NCBI RefSeq assembly: GCF_036013645.1
Contig: NZ_CP107869.1
Coordinates: forward strand, 4,836,001 to 4,900,000
DNA: 64,000 nucleotides
DNA from: Streptomyces sp. NBC_00490
Lineage (GTDB): Bacteria > Actinomycetota > Actinomycetes > Streptomycetales > Streptomycetaceae
Direction of reading: 5' to 3'
Made by a program: the position numbers and the translations under genes. Shown in pieces: positions 16,413 through 25,689 of this stretch (its first letter is position 1; each line of letters starts with the position of its first letter). The notes under the pieces are model-generated. The model did not search any database and was not told the origin of the DNA. It saw only the letters and a list, made by a program, of their open reading frames with translations.

Positions 16413-17027
16413 TCAGCCCAGCGCGTCGTCCAGCAGTACGGCCCACTGGGCGACGACGCGTTCCCGGCGCCCCGCGTCGTCCGTGAGCAGGTTGGCCAGC
16501 CCCAGGCCCCGGGCCATGTCCAGCAGTCCCTGGACCGTCTCCCGTACCCCGGGCCTGGACTCGTCCGCGCCCAGGAGCTCGACCGCGATGCGGTGGGTCT
16601 CGCGGCCGACGCGGGCCTCCAGTTCCGTCACGTTGGGGCGGAGCTGGTCCTCGTTGGAGGCGGCGACCCACAGGTGCAGGGCGGCGCGGAAGAGGGGGCC
16701 GGTGTAGAGGTCGACGAGGGCTGCGACCACGGTCCGCCGGTCGGCCGTCGTGCCCTGCGGGAAGAGCGCCCGCAGAGCCGTCGAGCGTTCCTCCGCCACG
16801 TACTCCACCGCCGCCGTGAACAGGTCCTCCCGGGTCGGGAAGTGGTGCTGGGCGGCGCCTCGGGAGACGCCCGCGCGTTCGGCGACGACGGACACCGTGG
16901 AGCCCGCCCAGCCGTGTTCGGCGAGGCAGGCCACGGCGGCTTCCAGGAGCCGCTGCCGGGTGGCCCGGCTGCGGTCCTGTTTGGGAGTACGTTCCACACG
17001 GTCGCCGACCGTGCTCACAGCGCCCAT
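16413..17027 (-). CDS. TetR-family regulator of the catabolic operon
   Basis: A 204-residue repressor. The N-terminal HTH reads TRQRLLEAAVACLAEHGWAGSTVSVVAERAGVSRGAAQHHFPTRE (residues about 23-67). The C-terminal ligand domain is alpha-helical. It is the last gene of the minus-strand operon and overlaps the crotonase gene by 13 bp. In Pseudomonas atu and liu clusters, a linked regulator controls the pathway. I infer that this one binds the palindrome near 26518 at the operon head and responds to an acyl-CoA. Confidence 0.85.
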   Translation of the reverse strand: MGAVSTVGDRVERTPKQDRSRATRQRLLEAAVACLAEHGWAGSTVSVVAERAGVSRGAAQHHFPTREDLFTAAVEYVAEERSTALRALFPQGTTADRRTVVAALVDLYTGPLFRAALHLWVAASNEDQLRPNVTELEARVGRETHRIAVELLGADESRPGVRETVQGLLDMARGLGLANLLTDDAGRRERVVAQWAVLLDDALG

Positions 17028-17749
17028 GCGGGATCCCGTCGTTCCAGAAAGGCCGTCATGCCCTCGCGGGCCTGTGCGGAGGCGAACAGGCGGGCCGACG
17101 TCGCGGTGAGGTCGGCCGCGTCCCGGTCGAAGGCTTCCAGCACCCTAGCGGTGAGCAGCCGTTTCGTCTCCGCCAGGGCTTCGGGGGCCGCCTTGCGCAG
17201 GCCGTCCAGGAGGGGTTCCAGTACGTCGTCCACGGCGTCGCCCATCGCCGTCAGGAGGCCGATGCGGGCGGCCTCGGCGGCGTCGAAGCGTTCGCCGGTG
17301 AGGTAGTAGCGGGCAAGGGCGCGGGGGTCGGTGCGGGGCAGCAGCGGCAGGGAGATCACCGCGGGGGCGACCCCGATCCGTACCTCGGTGAAGGCGAAGC
17401 TCGACCCGGTGGCCGCCACCCCGATGTCGCAGGCCGCCAGCAGGCCCAGTCCGCCCGCGCGGACGTGGCCGGTGACCCGGGCCAGGACCGGTTTGGGCAG
17501 CTCGACGATCTGCCGCAGCAGCCCCACCAGCGCGTCCGGGTCGGGCGGGTCCTTCAGGTCGGCTCCCGCGCTGAACGTGTTCCCGGTGTGGGTGAGGACG
17601 ATCGCGCGTACGTCCCCGTCCTTCCCCCCTTCGGCCAGGGCGGTCGCCAGCTCGCCCACCAGCGCGGCCGACAGGGCGTTGCGGTTGTGCGGCGAGTCGA
17701 GGGTGAGGGTCTCGATGCCCCGCGCGCGTGCGCGGCCGATCAGTGTCAC
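17015..17749 (-). CDS. Enoyl-CoA hydratase/isomerase-family protein
   Basis: A 244-residue crotonase-fold protein. The oxyanion-hole stretch FSAGADLKD is present. The normal first catalytic glutamate (GGGxEL) is replaced, since the sequence reads AGGLGLLAACD. The second acid is retained in FAFTEVRIGVAP. One-glutamate crotonases include isomerases and some hydratases of the methylglutaconyl type, so the reaction is uncertain. Start GTG 17749 overlaps the ligase stop by four bases, showing coupling. Role proposed: hydration step in a branched acyl-CoA pathway. Confidence 0.85.
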   Translation of the reverse strand: MTLIGRARARGIETLTLDSPHNRNALSAALVGELATALAEGGKDGDVRAIVLTHTGNTFSAGADLKDPPDPDALVGLLRQIVELPKPVLARVTGHVRAGGLGLLAACDIGVAATGSSFAFTEVRIGVAPAVISLPLLPRTDPRALARYYLTGERFDAAEAARIGLLTAMGDAVDDVLEPLLDGLRKAAPEALAETKRLLTARVLEAFDRDAADLTATSARLFASAQAREGMTAFLERRDPAWAL

Positions 17750-19314
17750 TGGAGCTCCCTCAGTCGGCGGCGCAGGATCTTCCCGGAGGCGGCCCGCGGT
17801 ACCCCGTCGATGAAGGTGACCTGGCGGACGCGTTTGTAGGGGGCGACGCGTTCGGCGACGTACATCATGACCTCTCCTTCGGAGAGGTCGGTGGCGGTGG
17901 GGCCGCGGACCACGTACGCGTGCGGGACCTCGTTGCCGTCGTCGTTGTAGACGCCGATGACGGCGGCGTCGGCGATGCCGGGGTGGGTGAGGAGGAGGGC
18001 CTCGAGTTCGGCCGGGGCGACCTGGAAGCCCTTGTACTTGATGAGTTCCTTGACCCGGTCGACGACGAACAGCCACCCGTCGGCGTCGGCGTGGCCGACG
18101 TCGCCGGTGTGCAGCCAGCCGTCGGCGTCGATCATGGCGGCGGTGGCGTCGGGGCGGCCCAGGTAGCCCTTCATGACCTGGGGGCCGCGGATGAGGATCT
18201 CGCCGTCCTCGCCGACGCCGACGTCCTTGTCGGGGTCGTCGAGGGAGACGATGCGCATCTCGGTTCCGGCGACGAGGCGGCCGACCGTGCCGGGGGGTGC
18301 GTGGCGCATGGCGGCCAGAGGGACGACGTGGGTGCCGGGCGAGAGTTCCGTCATGCCGTACGCCTGGCCCACGGGCGGCAGGTTCAGACGCTGCGAGCAG
18401 GCCTCGGCGAGCTTGGCGTCCAGGGGGGCGGCGGCGCTGATGATGTAGCGCAGCGTCGACAGGTCGTACTGGGTGACCAGCGGGTGCTTGGCGAGGGCCA
18501 GGACGATGGGCGGGGCGACGTACAGGCCGGTGATGCGGTGGTTCTGGATGGCCGCGAGGAAGGTCTCCAGGTCGAAGCGGGGCAGGACGACGACGGTGGC
18601 GCCGTTGCGCAGGGGCCCGTTCATGAGGGCCGTCAGACCGTAGATGTGGAAGAAGGGCAGTACGGCGAGGATGCGGTCGCCGGGGCCCACCGCGAGGGCG
18701 GGCGAGAGCTGGGCGAGGTTGGTGGCGAGCTGGCGGTGGGTGAGCATGACGCCCTTGGGGATGCCGGTCGTGCCCGAGGAGTACGGCAGTGCCGCCACGT
18801 CCTCCACGGGGTCGATGTCGATGACCGGTTCCGGGGCGGTCGAGCCCAGCATGTCGAGGAGCGAGCGGTGTCCCGGCGCGCTGTCGCAGACGAAGATCTC
18901 CTCGACGCCGCCCGCGAGTTCGGCCGCCCGGCGGGCCGTCTCCAGCAGTGGGGAGACGGTGACGATCCAGCGGGAGGCGGAGTCCTTGAGCTGCTTGGCG
19001 AACTCCTCCGGCGTGGCGAGCGGGTGCACGGTGGTGACGGTGGCCCCCGCGCGCGTGGCGGCGTAGAACGCCGTGGGGAACGCGATCGTGTTGGGGCTGT
19101 GCAGCGCGAGGACGTCCCCCTTGACCACCCCCGCCTCGGCGAGCCCCGCGGCGACGCGCCGGTGGAACACGTCCAGTTGGGCGTAGGTGAGGGTGGTGCC
19201 GTTCGTGCCGTCGACGAGGGCGGGGTTGTCGCCGAACTCGGCGGCGCGGCCCAGGACGGCCTCGTGGATGGGGAGTTCGACCGGGGGGACGTCTGCGTAC
19301 TCGCTGCGGAACAC
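17746..19314 (-). CDS. Acyl-CoA synthetase (4-coumarate-CoA ligase type)
   Basis: A 522-residue ANL-superfamily ligase forming acyl-adenylate and then acyl-CoA. Motifs: P-loop LPYSSGTTGIPKGVMLTH, the YGMTEL substrate/AMP motif, the GWLHTGDVGHAD motif and the C-terminal lysine region RAASGKILRRRLREL. GTG 19314 has GGAGG four bases upstream; the much longer upstream frame is a shadow of the dehydrogenase gene. It is 17 bp from that gene. It would activate the free acid that feeds the pathway (AtuH-like position). Confidence 0.9.
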   Translation of the reverse strand: MFRSEYADVPPVELPIHEAVLGRAAEFGDNPALVDGTNGTTLTYAQLDVFHRRVAAGLAEAGVVKGDVLALHSPNTIAFPTAFYAATRAGATVTTVHPLATPEEFAKQLKDSASRWIVTVSPLLETARRAAELAGGVEEIFVCDSAPGHRSLLDMLGSTAPEPVIDIDPVEDVAALPYSSGTTGIPKGVMLTHRQLATNLAQLSPALAVGPGDRILAVLPFFHIYGLTALMNGPLRNGATVVVLPRFDLETFLAAIQNHRITGLYVAPPIVLALAKHPLVTQYDLSTLRYIISAAAPLDAKLAEACSQRLNLPPVGQAYGMTELSPGTHVVPLAAMRHAPPGTVGRLVAGTEMRIVSLDDPDKDVGVGEDGEILIRGPQVMKGYLGRPDATAAMIDADGWLHTGDVGHADADGWLFVVDRVKELIKYKGFQVAPAELEALLLTHPGIADAAVIGVYNDDGNEVPHAYVVRGPTATDLSEGEVMMYVAERVAPYKRVRQVTFIDGVPRAASGKILRRRLRELQ

Positions 19315-19331
19315 GGTTCCTCCAAGACGGC

Positions 19332-20465
19332 CTAGTACGACTTGGGCAGGCCCAGGGTCTGGTGGGAGACGTAGTTGAGAATCATCTCCCGGCTCACCGG
19401 GGCAATACGAGCCACGCGCGAGGCCGTTATCAACGAGGCGAGCCCGAACTCCCGGGTGAGGCCGTTCCCGCCGAGGGTGTGCACGGCCTGGTCGACCGCC
19501 TTCACGCAGGCCTCCCCCGCCGCGTACTTCGCCATGTTGGCGGCCTCGCCCGCGCCGACGTCGTCGCCGGTGTCGTAGAGATGGGCCGCCTTCTGCATCA
19601 TCAGGCGGGCCAGTTCGAGGTCGATGTGCGCCTGCGCCAAGGGGTGCGCGATGGCCTGGTGGGCGCCGATCGGGGCGTTCCAGACGGTGCGGTCGCGGGC
19701 GTACTCGACGGCTTTGGCGAGCGCGTGGCGGCCCATGCCGATCGCGAAGGCGGCCGTCATGATGCGTTCGGGGTTCAGGCCGGCGAAGAGCTGGAGCAGG
19801 CCCGCGTCCTCGTCTCCGACGAGTGCGTCGGCGGGGAGGCGTACGTCGTCGAGGGTCAGCTCGAACTGCTTCTCCACCGCCTGGAGTTCCATGTCGATCT
19901 GGCGGCGGGTGAAGCCTTCCGCGTCCCGGGGGACGATGAAGAGGCAGGGCTTGAGGCGGCCGGTACGGGAGTCCTCGGCGCGGCCGACGATGAGGGTGGC
20001 GTCGGCTATGTCGACGCCGGAGATGAAGACCTTGCGGCCGGTGAGGAGCCAGTCGGTGCCGTCCTTGCGGGCGGTGGTGGTGATGCGGTGGCTGTTGGAG
20101 CCGGCGTCGGGTTCGGTGATGCCGAAGGCCATGGTCCGGGTGCCGTCGGCGAGGGCGGGGAGCCAGTCCTGCTTCTGGGCTTCCGTGCCGAACCTGGCGA
20201 TCACTGTGCCGCAGATGGCCGGGGAGACGACCATCATGAGCAGGGGGCATCCTGCGGCGCCGAGTTCTTCGAGGACGATCGAGAGTTCGGAGATGCCGCC
20301 GCCTCCGCCTCCGTACGCCTCGGGGAGGTTGACGCCGAGGTAGCCGAGTTTGGCTGCCTCGGACCAGAGTTGTTCGCGGTCGTAGGTGCGGCCGTGGCGT
20401 TTACCGAGGGCGGCTACTGCTGCTCGGAGGGCTTTGTGTTCTTCGGATTCGATCGTGGATGGCAT
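19332..20465 (-). CDS. Acyl-CoA dehydrogenase
   Basis: A 377-residue FAD enzyme introducing an alpha-beta double bond. FAD/substrate motifs MAFGITEPDAGSNSHRI (about residues 111-127) and the C-terminal VDQAVHTLGGNGLTREFGL are conserved. The sequence is citronellyl/isovaleryl-type in context, comparable with AtuD or LiuA by position only. It is separated from the carboxylase alpha gene by 81 bp that contains an intergenic repeat, so an internal RNA processing or attenuation point is possible. Confidence 0.9.
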   Translation of the reverse strand: MPSTIESEEHKALRAAVAALGKRHGRTYDREQLWSEAAKLGYLGVNLPEAYGGGGGGISELSIVLEELGAAGCPLLMMVVSPAICGTVIARFGTEAQKQDWLPALADGTRTMAFGITEPDAGSNSHRITTTARKDGTDWLLTGRKVFISGVDIADATLIVGRAEDSRTGRLKPCLFIVPRDAEGFTRRQIDMELQAVEKQFELTLDDVRLPADALVGDEDAGLLQLFAGLNPERIMTAAFAIGMGRHALAKAVEYARDRTVWNAPIGAHQAIAHPLAQAHIDLELARLMMQKAAHLYDTGDDVGAGEAANMAKYAAGEACVKAVDQAVHTLGGNGLTREFGLASLITASRVARIAPVSREMILNYVSHQTLGLPKSY

Positions 20466-20494
20466 GGGGCTCCTCCCGGGTGTGAGTTGTTTGT

Positions 20495-20549
20495 GGCTGG
20501 TCGCGCCCGCGCGGCGGTAGCCGCAAATTGATACAGCCCCGCGCCCCTA
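20495..20549. repeat. Streptomyces intergenic repeat, copy 2 (inverted, long form)
   Basis: GGCTGGTCGCGCCCGCGCGG, then GGTAGCCGCAAATTGATACAG and CCCCGCGCCCCTAG. The same form recurs at 53338-53402 with few changes. It lies inside the catabolic operon between the carboxylase alpha and dehydrogenase genes, touching the carboxylase stop codon. Confidence 0.65.
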
Positions 20550-22409
20550 GGTGTCCTGCACTACTGCCAGCAATGAGCCGACCGTCACTTGTTGGCCAGG
20601 CACCACGTGCAGAGCCGTGAGCGTGCCTGTGAGCGGGGCTGTGATCTTGTGTTCCATCTTCATCGCCTCCAGCCACAGCAAGGGCTCTCCGGCCTTCACG
20701 GGCGCTCCCTCGGCCAAGCCCTCCGCGATCCTGACCACCGTTCCCGGCATCGGGGCCACCAACGAACCCGGGGCCAGCTGGGCCGTGGGGTCCGGGAAGC
20801 GGGGCAGGGCCCTGAGCCGGGTCGCGTTGACGTGCACCTCGTCGGCGTACCTCGTCACCTCGAACTTGCGCTGCACGCCCTCCACTTCGAGTACGACCAG
20901 ACGCGCGTCCGCGTGCACGACGCGCACCCCGTCCGCTTCCAGGCCGTCGCGGGTGTGGCGGTAGCGGACCTCGTGCTCCTCGCCCGCGTGCTCGTAGCGC
21001 TTGGTCTGGGGCTGTGAGGGAACGTTGCGCCAGCCTCCGCCGAAGCGGGACGGGCGGCTTCGGGCGTCGGCGAGGGCCGCGGCCAGGGGGGCGTACGGGT
21101 CGGGGAGCGTCACCGTCAGGGACGGGAGGTGGCGGTCGTAGAACGCCGTGGTCATCGCCGCCGCCGTGAACTCCTCGTGGCGCAGGCTGCGGACCAGCAG
21201 GTCCCTGTTGGTGGTCGGGCCGTGGACCGTGGCCCGTTCCAGCGCGCCCGCCAGTTTGCGGAGTGCCTCCGTGCGGGTGGGGGCGTGGGCGATGACCTTG
21301 GCGAGCAGGGGGTCGTAGTGGACGCCGATCTCGGTGCCGTCGTCGTAGCCGGTGTCGAGGCGGACGGATTCCGGGACGGTCAGGCGGTGGAGGGTGCCCG
21401 TCTGGGGGGTCCAGTCGGTCGAGGGGTCCTCGGCGTAGAGGCGGGCCTCGACGGCGTGGCCACGCGCGCGTGGAGGGTGGTCCGCGTCCAGCGCGCGGCC
21501 CTCCGCCACCGCGATCTGGAGAGCCACCAGGTCCACGTCGAACACCGCCTCCGTCACCGGGTGTTCGACCTGGAGGCGGGTGTTCATCTCCAGGAACTGC
21601 GCCTTGTCGTCGGCGACGAGGAACTCGACGGTGCCGGCGCCCACGTAGTCGACCGCGCGGGCGGCGCGTACGGACAGCGCGTGCAGCTCGGCCACGAGGC
21701 CTTCGGAGAGTCCGGGGGCCGGGGACTCCTCGATGACCTTCTGGTGGCGGCGCTGGAGGGAGCAGTCGCGGGTGCCGAGCGCCCAGACCGTGCCGTGGGT
21801 GTCGGCGAGGATCTGGACCTCGACGTGGCGCCCGTTCTCTATGTACGGCTCCAGGAAGACCTCGCCGTCCCCGAAGGCGCTCGCGGCCTCGGCGCGGGCG
21901 CCCTCCAGTGCGGCGCTCAGCTCCTCCATGCGGCGCACGACCCGCATCCCGCGTCCCCCGCCACCCGCGGCCGCCTTCACCAGCAGGGGCAGATCGGCCT
22001 CGGTGGGCTCCCCCAGCGGCGCGAGGCCCATCAGCTCCTTCGCGCGCGTCTTGGACGCCATCGCCTCGATCGACGCGGGGCTCGGGCCGATCCACACCAG
22101 TCCCGCGTCCAGGACGGCGCGGGCGAAGTCCGCGTTCTCGGAGAGGAAGCCGTAGCCGGGGTGCACGGCGTCCGCGCCGGCCGCGACCGCCGCCTTCACG
22201 ATCAGGTCGCCGCGCAGATACGTCTCCGCGGGGGTCACCCCCGGCAGCCGTACCGCCGTGTCGGCCACGCGCGCGTGGAGGGCGTTCGCGTCAGCGTCCG
22301 AGTGCACGGCGACCGTCCGGATTCCCAGCTCACGACAGGTGCGGAAGACGCGGCAGGCGATCTCGCCGCGGTTGGCGACCAGCACAGTCCCTATCAAGTG
22401 ATCCCTCAC
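20547..22409 (-). CDS. Acyl-CoA carboxylase alpha subunit (biotin carboxylase + BCCP)
   Basis: About 620 residues. Biotin-carboxylase domain: VLVANRGEIACRV start, ATP-grasp glycine loop KAAAGGGGRGM, and EMNTRLQVEHPVTE. A middle BT-like region follows, then a C-terminal biotinyl domain with EAMKMEH, the lysine that carries biotin. It carboxylates biotin for the partner beta subunit. Possible starts are GTG 22418, GTG 22409 or TTG 22397; GAGGGG about ten bases upstream favours 22409. It follows the beta gene by 14 bp. With AtuA next door, the likely substrate is a beta-methyl-branched enoyl-CoA (methylcrotonyl or geranyl), inferred. Confidence 0.9.
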   Translation of the reverse strand: MRDHLIGTVLVANRGEIACRVFRTCRELGIRTVAVHSDADANALHARVADTAVRLPGVTPAETYLRGDLIVKAAVAAGADAVHPGYGFLSENADFARAVLDAGLVWIGPSPASIEAMASKTRAKELMGLAPLGEPTEADLPLLVKAAAGGGGRGMRVVRRMEELSAALEGARAEAASAFGDGEVFLEPYIENGRHVEVQILADTHGTVWALGTRDCSLQRRHQKVIEESPAPGLSEGLVAELHALSVRAARAVDYVGAGTVEFLVADDKAQFLEMNTRLQVEHPVTEAVFDVDLVALQIAVAEGRALDADHPPRARGHAVEARLYAEDPSTDWTPQTGTLHRLTVPESVRLDTGYDDGTEIGVHYDPLLAKVIAHAPTRTEALRKLAGALERATVHGPTTNRDLLVRSLRHEEFTAAAMTTAFYDRHLPSLTVTLPDPYAPLAAALADARSRPSRFGGGWRNVPSQPQTKRYEHAGEEHEVRYRHTRDGLEADGVRVVHADARLVVLEVEGVQRKFEVTRYADEVHVNATRLRALPRFPDPTAQLAPGSLVAPMPGTVVRIAEGLAEGAPVKAGEPLLWLEAMKMEHKITAPLTGTLTALHVVPGQQVTVGSLLAVVQDT

Positions 22410-22423
22410 ATCCGTCACACCCC

Positions 22424-24022
22424 TCACATCCTGAAGACGCCGAAGCCGCCGCGCGCACCCTCGTACGGCGCCGTGTGGATGGCCGACAGGCACAGGCCGA
22501 GGACGGTACGGGTGTCGCGGGGGTCGATGACGCCGTCGTCGTAGAGCCGCCCGGACAGGAACATCGGCAGCGACTCGGACTCGATCTGCTGCTCCACCAG
22601 GGCCCGCAGAGCCGCGTCGCCCTCCTCGTCGTAGGGCTGTCCCTTCGCCGCCGCCGACTGCCGGGCCACGATCGACAGGACGCCCGCGAGCTGCTGCGGG
22701 CCCATCACGGCCGACTTGGCGCTGGGCCAGGCGAAGAGGAAGCGGGGGTCGTAGGCCCGCCCGCACATGCCGTAGTGCCCGGCGCCGTACGAGGCTCCCA
22801 TCAGCACGGACAGGTGCGGGACGCGGGAGTTGGAGACCGCGTTGATCATCATCGCGCCGTGCTTGATGATGCCGCCCTGCTCGTACTCCTTGCCGACCAT
22901 GTACCCGGTGGTGTTGTGCAGGAAGAGGAGCGGGATGTCCCGCTGGTTGGCCAGCTGGATGAACTGGGCCGCCTTCTGGGACTCCTCGCTGAACAGGACC
23001 CCCTGCGCGTTCGCCAGCACACCGACCGGATAGCCGTGCAGCGAGGCCCACCCCGTGGTCAGGCTGGTCCCGTACAGCGGCTTGAACTCGTCGAAGTCGG
23101 AGGCGTCGACGATCCGGGCGATGACCTCGCGCGGGTCGAAGGGCACCTTCAGATCGCCGGGGACGATCCCCAGCAGCTCCTCCGCGTCGTACTTGGGCGG
23201 CTCGGCCGGACCCGGATCGCCGTACGCCTTGCGGTGGTTGAGGCGTGCCACGACCCGGCGTGCCTGCCGCAGCGCGTCCTGCTCGTCGACGGCGAAGTAG
23301 TCGGCGAGGCCCGACACACGCGCGTGCATCTCCGCGCCGCCGAGGGACTCGTCGTCGCTCTCCTCCCCCGTGGCCATCTTCACCAGCGGCGGACCGCCCA
23401 GGAACACCTTCGCGCGCTCCTTGACCATGATCACGTGGTCGGACATGCCGGGAACGTACGCGCCTCCGGCGGTGGAGTTCCCGAAGACGACGGCGACCGT
23501 AGGGATCCCGGCGGCGGAGAGGCGGGTGAGGTCGCGGAAGATGGCCCCGCCGGGGATGAAGATCTCCTTCTGGGACGGCAGGTCGGCGCCCCCGGACTCC
23601 ACCAGGCTGATGCAGGGCAGCCGGTTGGCGAGCGCGATGTCGTTCGCGCGCAAGGCCTTCTTCAGCGACCAGGGGTTGCTGGCGCCTCCGCGCACGGTCG
23701 GGTCGTTCGCGGTGATCAGGCACTCCACGCCCTCGACGACCCCGATGCCGGTGACCAGGGAGGCGCCCACGGTGTAGTCGCTGCCCCAGGCGGCGAGCGG
23801 GGACAGCTCCAGGAAGGGCGTGTCGGGGTCGAGGAGCAGCTCGATGCGCTCACGGGCGAGCAGCTTGCCGCGCCCCCGGTGCCGTTGGACGTACTTCTCG
23901 CCGCCGCCCGCGAGGGCCTTGGCGTGCTCGGTGTCCAGTGCGGTGAGCTTGGCGAGCATGGTCTCGCGGTGGGCGCGGTAGTCGGGGCCGTTGGTGTCCA
24001 GCGCCGACGACAGGACGGTCAC
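22424..24022 (-). CDS. Acyl-CoA carboxylase beta subunit (carboxyltransferase)
   Basis: A 532-residue carboxyltransferase with tandem crotonase-like halves. Conserved stretches are GRGKLLARERIELLLDPDTPFLE, VESGGADLPSQ, NSTAGGAYVPGMSDHVIMV and, in the C-terminal half, GYMVGKEYEQGGIIKHGA with GASYGAGHYGMCGRAYDPRF. This pattern fits methylcrotonyl/geranyl-CoA carboxylase-type beta subunits better than AccD acetyl type. GTG 24022 has GGAGGAG five bases upstream and overlaps the AtuA stop by four bases. It is translationally coupled within the operon. Confidence 0.92.
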   Translation of the reverse strand: MTVLSSALDTNGPDYRAHRETMLAKLTALDTEHAKALAGGGEKYVQRHRGRGKLLARERIELLLDPDTPFLELSPLAAWGSDYTVGASLVTGIGVVEGVECLITANDPTVRGGASNPWSLKKALRANDIALANRLPCISLVESGGADLPSQKEIFIPGGAIFRDLTRLSAAGIPTVAVVFGNSTAGGAYVPGMSDHVIMVKERAKVFLGGPPLVKMATGEESDDESLGGAEMHARVSGLADYFAVDEQDALRQARRVVARLNHRKAYGDPGPAEPPKYDAEELLGIVPGDLKVPFDPREVIARIVDASDFDEFKPLYGTSLTTGWASLHGYPVGVLANAQGVLFSEESQKAAQFIQLANQRDIPLLFLHNTTGYMVGKEYEQGGIIKHGAMMINAVSNSRVPHLSVLMGASYGAGHYGMCGRAYDPRFLFAWPSAKSAVMGPQQLAGVLSIVARQSAAAKGQPYDEEGDAALRALVEQQIESESLPMFLSGRLYDDGVIDPRDTRTVLGLCLSAIHTAPYEGARGGFGVFRM

Positions 24023-25689
24023 AGCAGCTCCTCCGGGATGTCCAGGTGGCGGGAGCGCAGCCATTCGCCGAGGGCTTTGGCCTGCGGGTCGAAGCGGTGC
24101 TGGGCGGCGACGCCGGCGCCGAGGATGCCCTCGACGACGAAGTTGAGGGCGCGCAGGCCCGGGAGGGTGTGCCGGGTGACGGGCAGGTCGGCGGTCTCCG
24201 GGAGGAGTCCGCGGAATCGGTCGACGCTCAGCGCGTGCGCGAGCCAGCTCCAGGCCTCGTCGGTCCGTGCCCAGACCCCCACGTTGGCGTTCCCGCCCTT
24301 GTCGCCGCTGCGGGCGCCGACGACGAGCCCGAGAGGAGCGCGGCGCGTGGGCCCCGCCGGAAGGGGCTCGGGCAGCGGCGGCACCGGCACGTCTTCCAGT
24401 ACGACGGTCTCCTGGGCCGGTGCCACGGACACCCGCCGCCCGTCATGGAGGACCGCGACATGGGGCACGGCCCCCTGGGGGACGTACACATCCTCGAAGA
24501 CCCCATAAGGCGCGCCCTTTCCAGGTGGCGCCAGCACATGGAAGCCGGGGTAGCTCGCCAGCGCGAGCTCGATGGCGGCCCCGCTGAGCGCCCGTCCCAC
24601 GGCCTCCTGGTCCGGGTCCCGTACGACGAGCCGCAGCAGCGCGCTGGCGGTCTCCTCGGTGTCGGCGTCGGGGCGGTCGGTGCGGACGAGGTCCCAGCGC
24701 ACCTCGCTCACCTTGCCGAGGGCAGCCTCCAACTGCCCCTTCACCAGTGCCGCCTTGGCCTCGATGTCGAGCCCGGTCAGCACGAAGGAGACCTCGTTGC
24801 GGAAGCCGCCGAGCCGGTTGAGGCCGACCTTGAGCGTGGGCGGCGGGGGCTCGCCGCCCACACCGTCGATGCGGACGCGGTCGGGGCCGTCCTGGGTGAG
24901 GCGGACCGTGTCGAGGCGGGCGGTGACGTCGGGGCCCGCGTACCGGGCGCCGCCCGTCTCGTACAGGAGCTGCGCGGTCACCGTGCCGACGTCGACGAAG
25001 CCGCCGGTGCCGGGGTGTTTGGTGATGACCGCCGTGCCGTCCTCGTGGAGCTCGGCGAGGGGGAAGCCGGGGCGTCGGACGTCCCCCTCCCGGAAGAAGG
25101 AGTAGTTCCCGCCGGTCGCCTGCGTCCCGCACTCCAGCACATGCCCGGCGACGACGGCCCCCGCCAGCCGGTCGTACTCCCCGGGCCCCCACCCGAAGTG
25201 CGCGGCGGCGGGCCCGGTGACCAGGGCCGCGTCCGTCACGCGCCCGGTGACCACGACGTCGGCGCCCTCGCGCAGACAGGCGGCGATACCGAAGCCGCCG
25301 AGGTAGGCGTGGGCGGCGAGGCTGCCGGGGTGCTGTGCGGTGAGGTCGTCGCCCTCGACGTGGGCGACGCGGACCGGGATGCCGAGCCGGTCCGCCAACT
25401 CCCGCACCCGTTCGGCGAGTCCGGCCGGGTTGAGGCCGCCGGCGTTGGCCACGAGCTTGACGCCCCGCTCGTGGGCGAGAGCTAGCGAGTCCTCGAGCTG
25501 GCGCAGAAAGGTACGGGCGTAACCGGCGCCGGGGTCCTTCAGGCGGTCGCGGCCGAGGATGAGCATGGTCAGTTCGGCGAGGTAGTCGCCGGTGAGAACG
25601 TCGAGTTCACCGCCGGTGAGCATCTCGCGCAGGGCGTCGAACCGGTCGCCGTAGAAGCCGGAGGCGTTGCCGATACGCAGAGTCCTCAC
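24019..25689 (-). CDS. AtuA-family (acyclic terpene utilisation) protein
   Basis: A 556-residue DUF1446/AtuA protein. It opens with LRIGNASGFYGDRFDALREML and contains GDYLAELTMLILGRDR, VANAGGLNP and CGTQATGGNYSFF, the conserved family blocks. A C-terminal domain of about 100 residues (GLVVGARSGDKGGNANVGVWART) is fused, as in many actinobacterial members. AtuA is essential for citronellol and geraniol growth in Pseudomonas but its reaction is unknown. The GTG at 25689 overlaps the upstream stop by four bases. Its presence beside the carboxylase genes is the main hint to the pathway. Confidence 0.9.
   Translation of the reverse strand: MRTLRIGNASGFYGDRFDALREMLTGGELDVLTGDYLAELTMLILGRDRLKDPGAGYARTFLRQLEDSLALAHERGVKLVANAGGLNPAGLAERVRELADRLGIPVRVAHVEGDDLTAQHPGSLAAHAYLGGFGIAACLREGADVVVTGRVTDAALVTGPAAAHFGWGPGEYDRLAGAVVAGHVLECGTQATGGNYSFFREGDVRRPGFPLAELHEDGTAVITKHPGTGGFVDVGTVTAQLLYETGGARYAGPDVTARLDTVRLTQDGPDRVRIDGVGGEPPPPTLKVGLNRLGGFRNEVSFVLTGLDIEAKAALVKGQLEAALGKVSEVRWDLVRTDRPDADTEETASALLRLVVRDPDQEAVGRALSGAAIELALASYPGFHVLAPPGKGAPYGVFEDVYVPQGAVPHVAVLHDGRRVSVAPAQETVVLEDVPVPPLPEPLPAGPTRRAPLGLVVGARSGDKGGNANVGVWARTDEAWSWLAHALSVDRFRGLLPETADLPVTRHTLPGLRALNFVVEGILGAGVAAQHRFDPQAKALGEWLRSRHLDIPEELL

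Noticed and set aside
17746..20250. An 834-codon frame extending the CoA ligase
   Set aside because: The extra N-terminus is a shadow of the dehydrogenase gene. GGAGG before GTG 19314 marks the true start.
20547..23723. A 1058-codon frame seeming to extend the biotin carboxylase
   Set aside because: The upstream 440 codons lie antisense-frame over the carboxyltransferase gene with arginine-rich shadow composition; the real protein begins at VRDHLIGTVLVANRG.
21129..24508. Long plus-strand frames opposite the carboxylase genes
   Set aside because: The sense genes have complete conserved motifs; the antisense frames have none.
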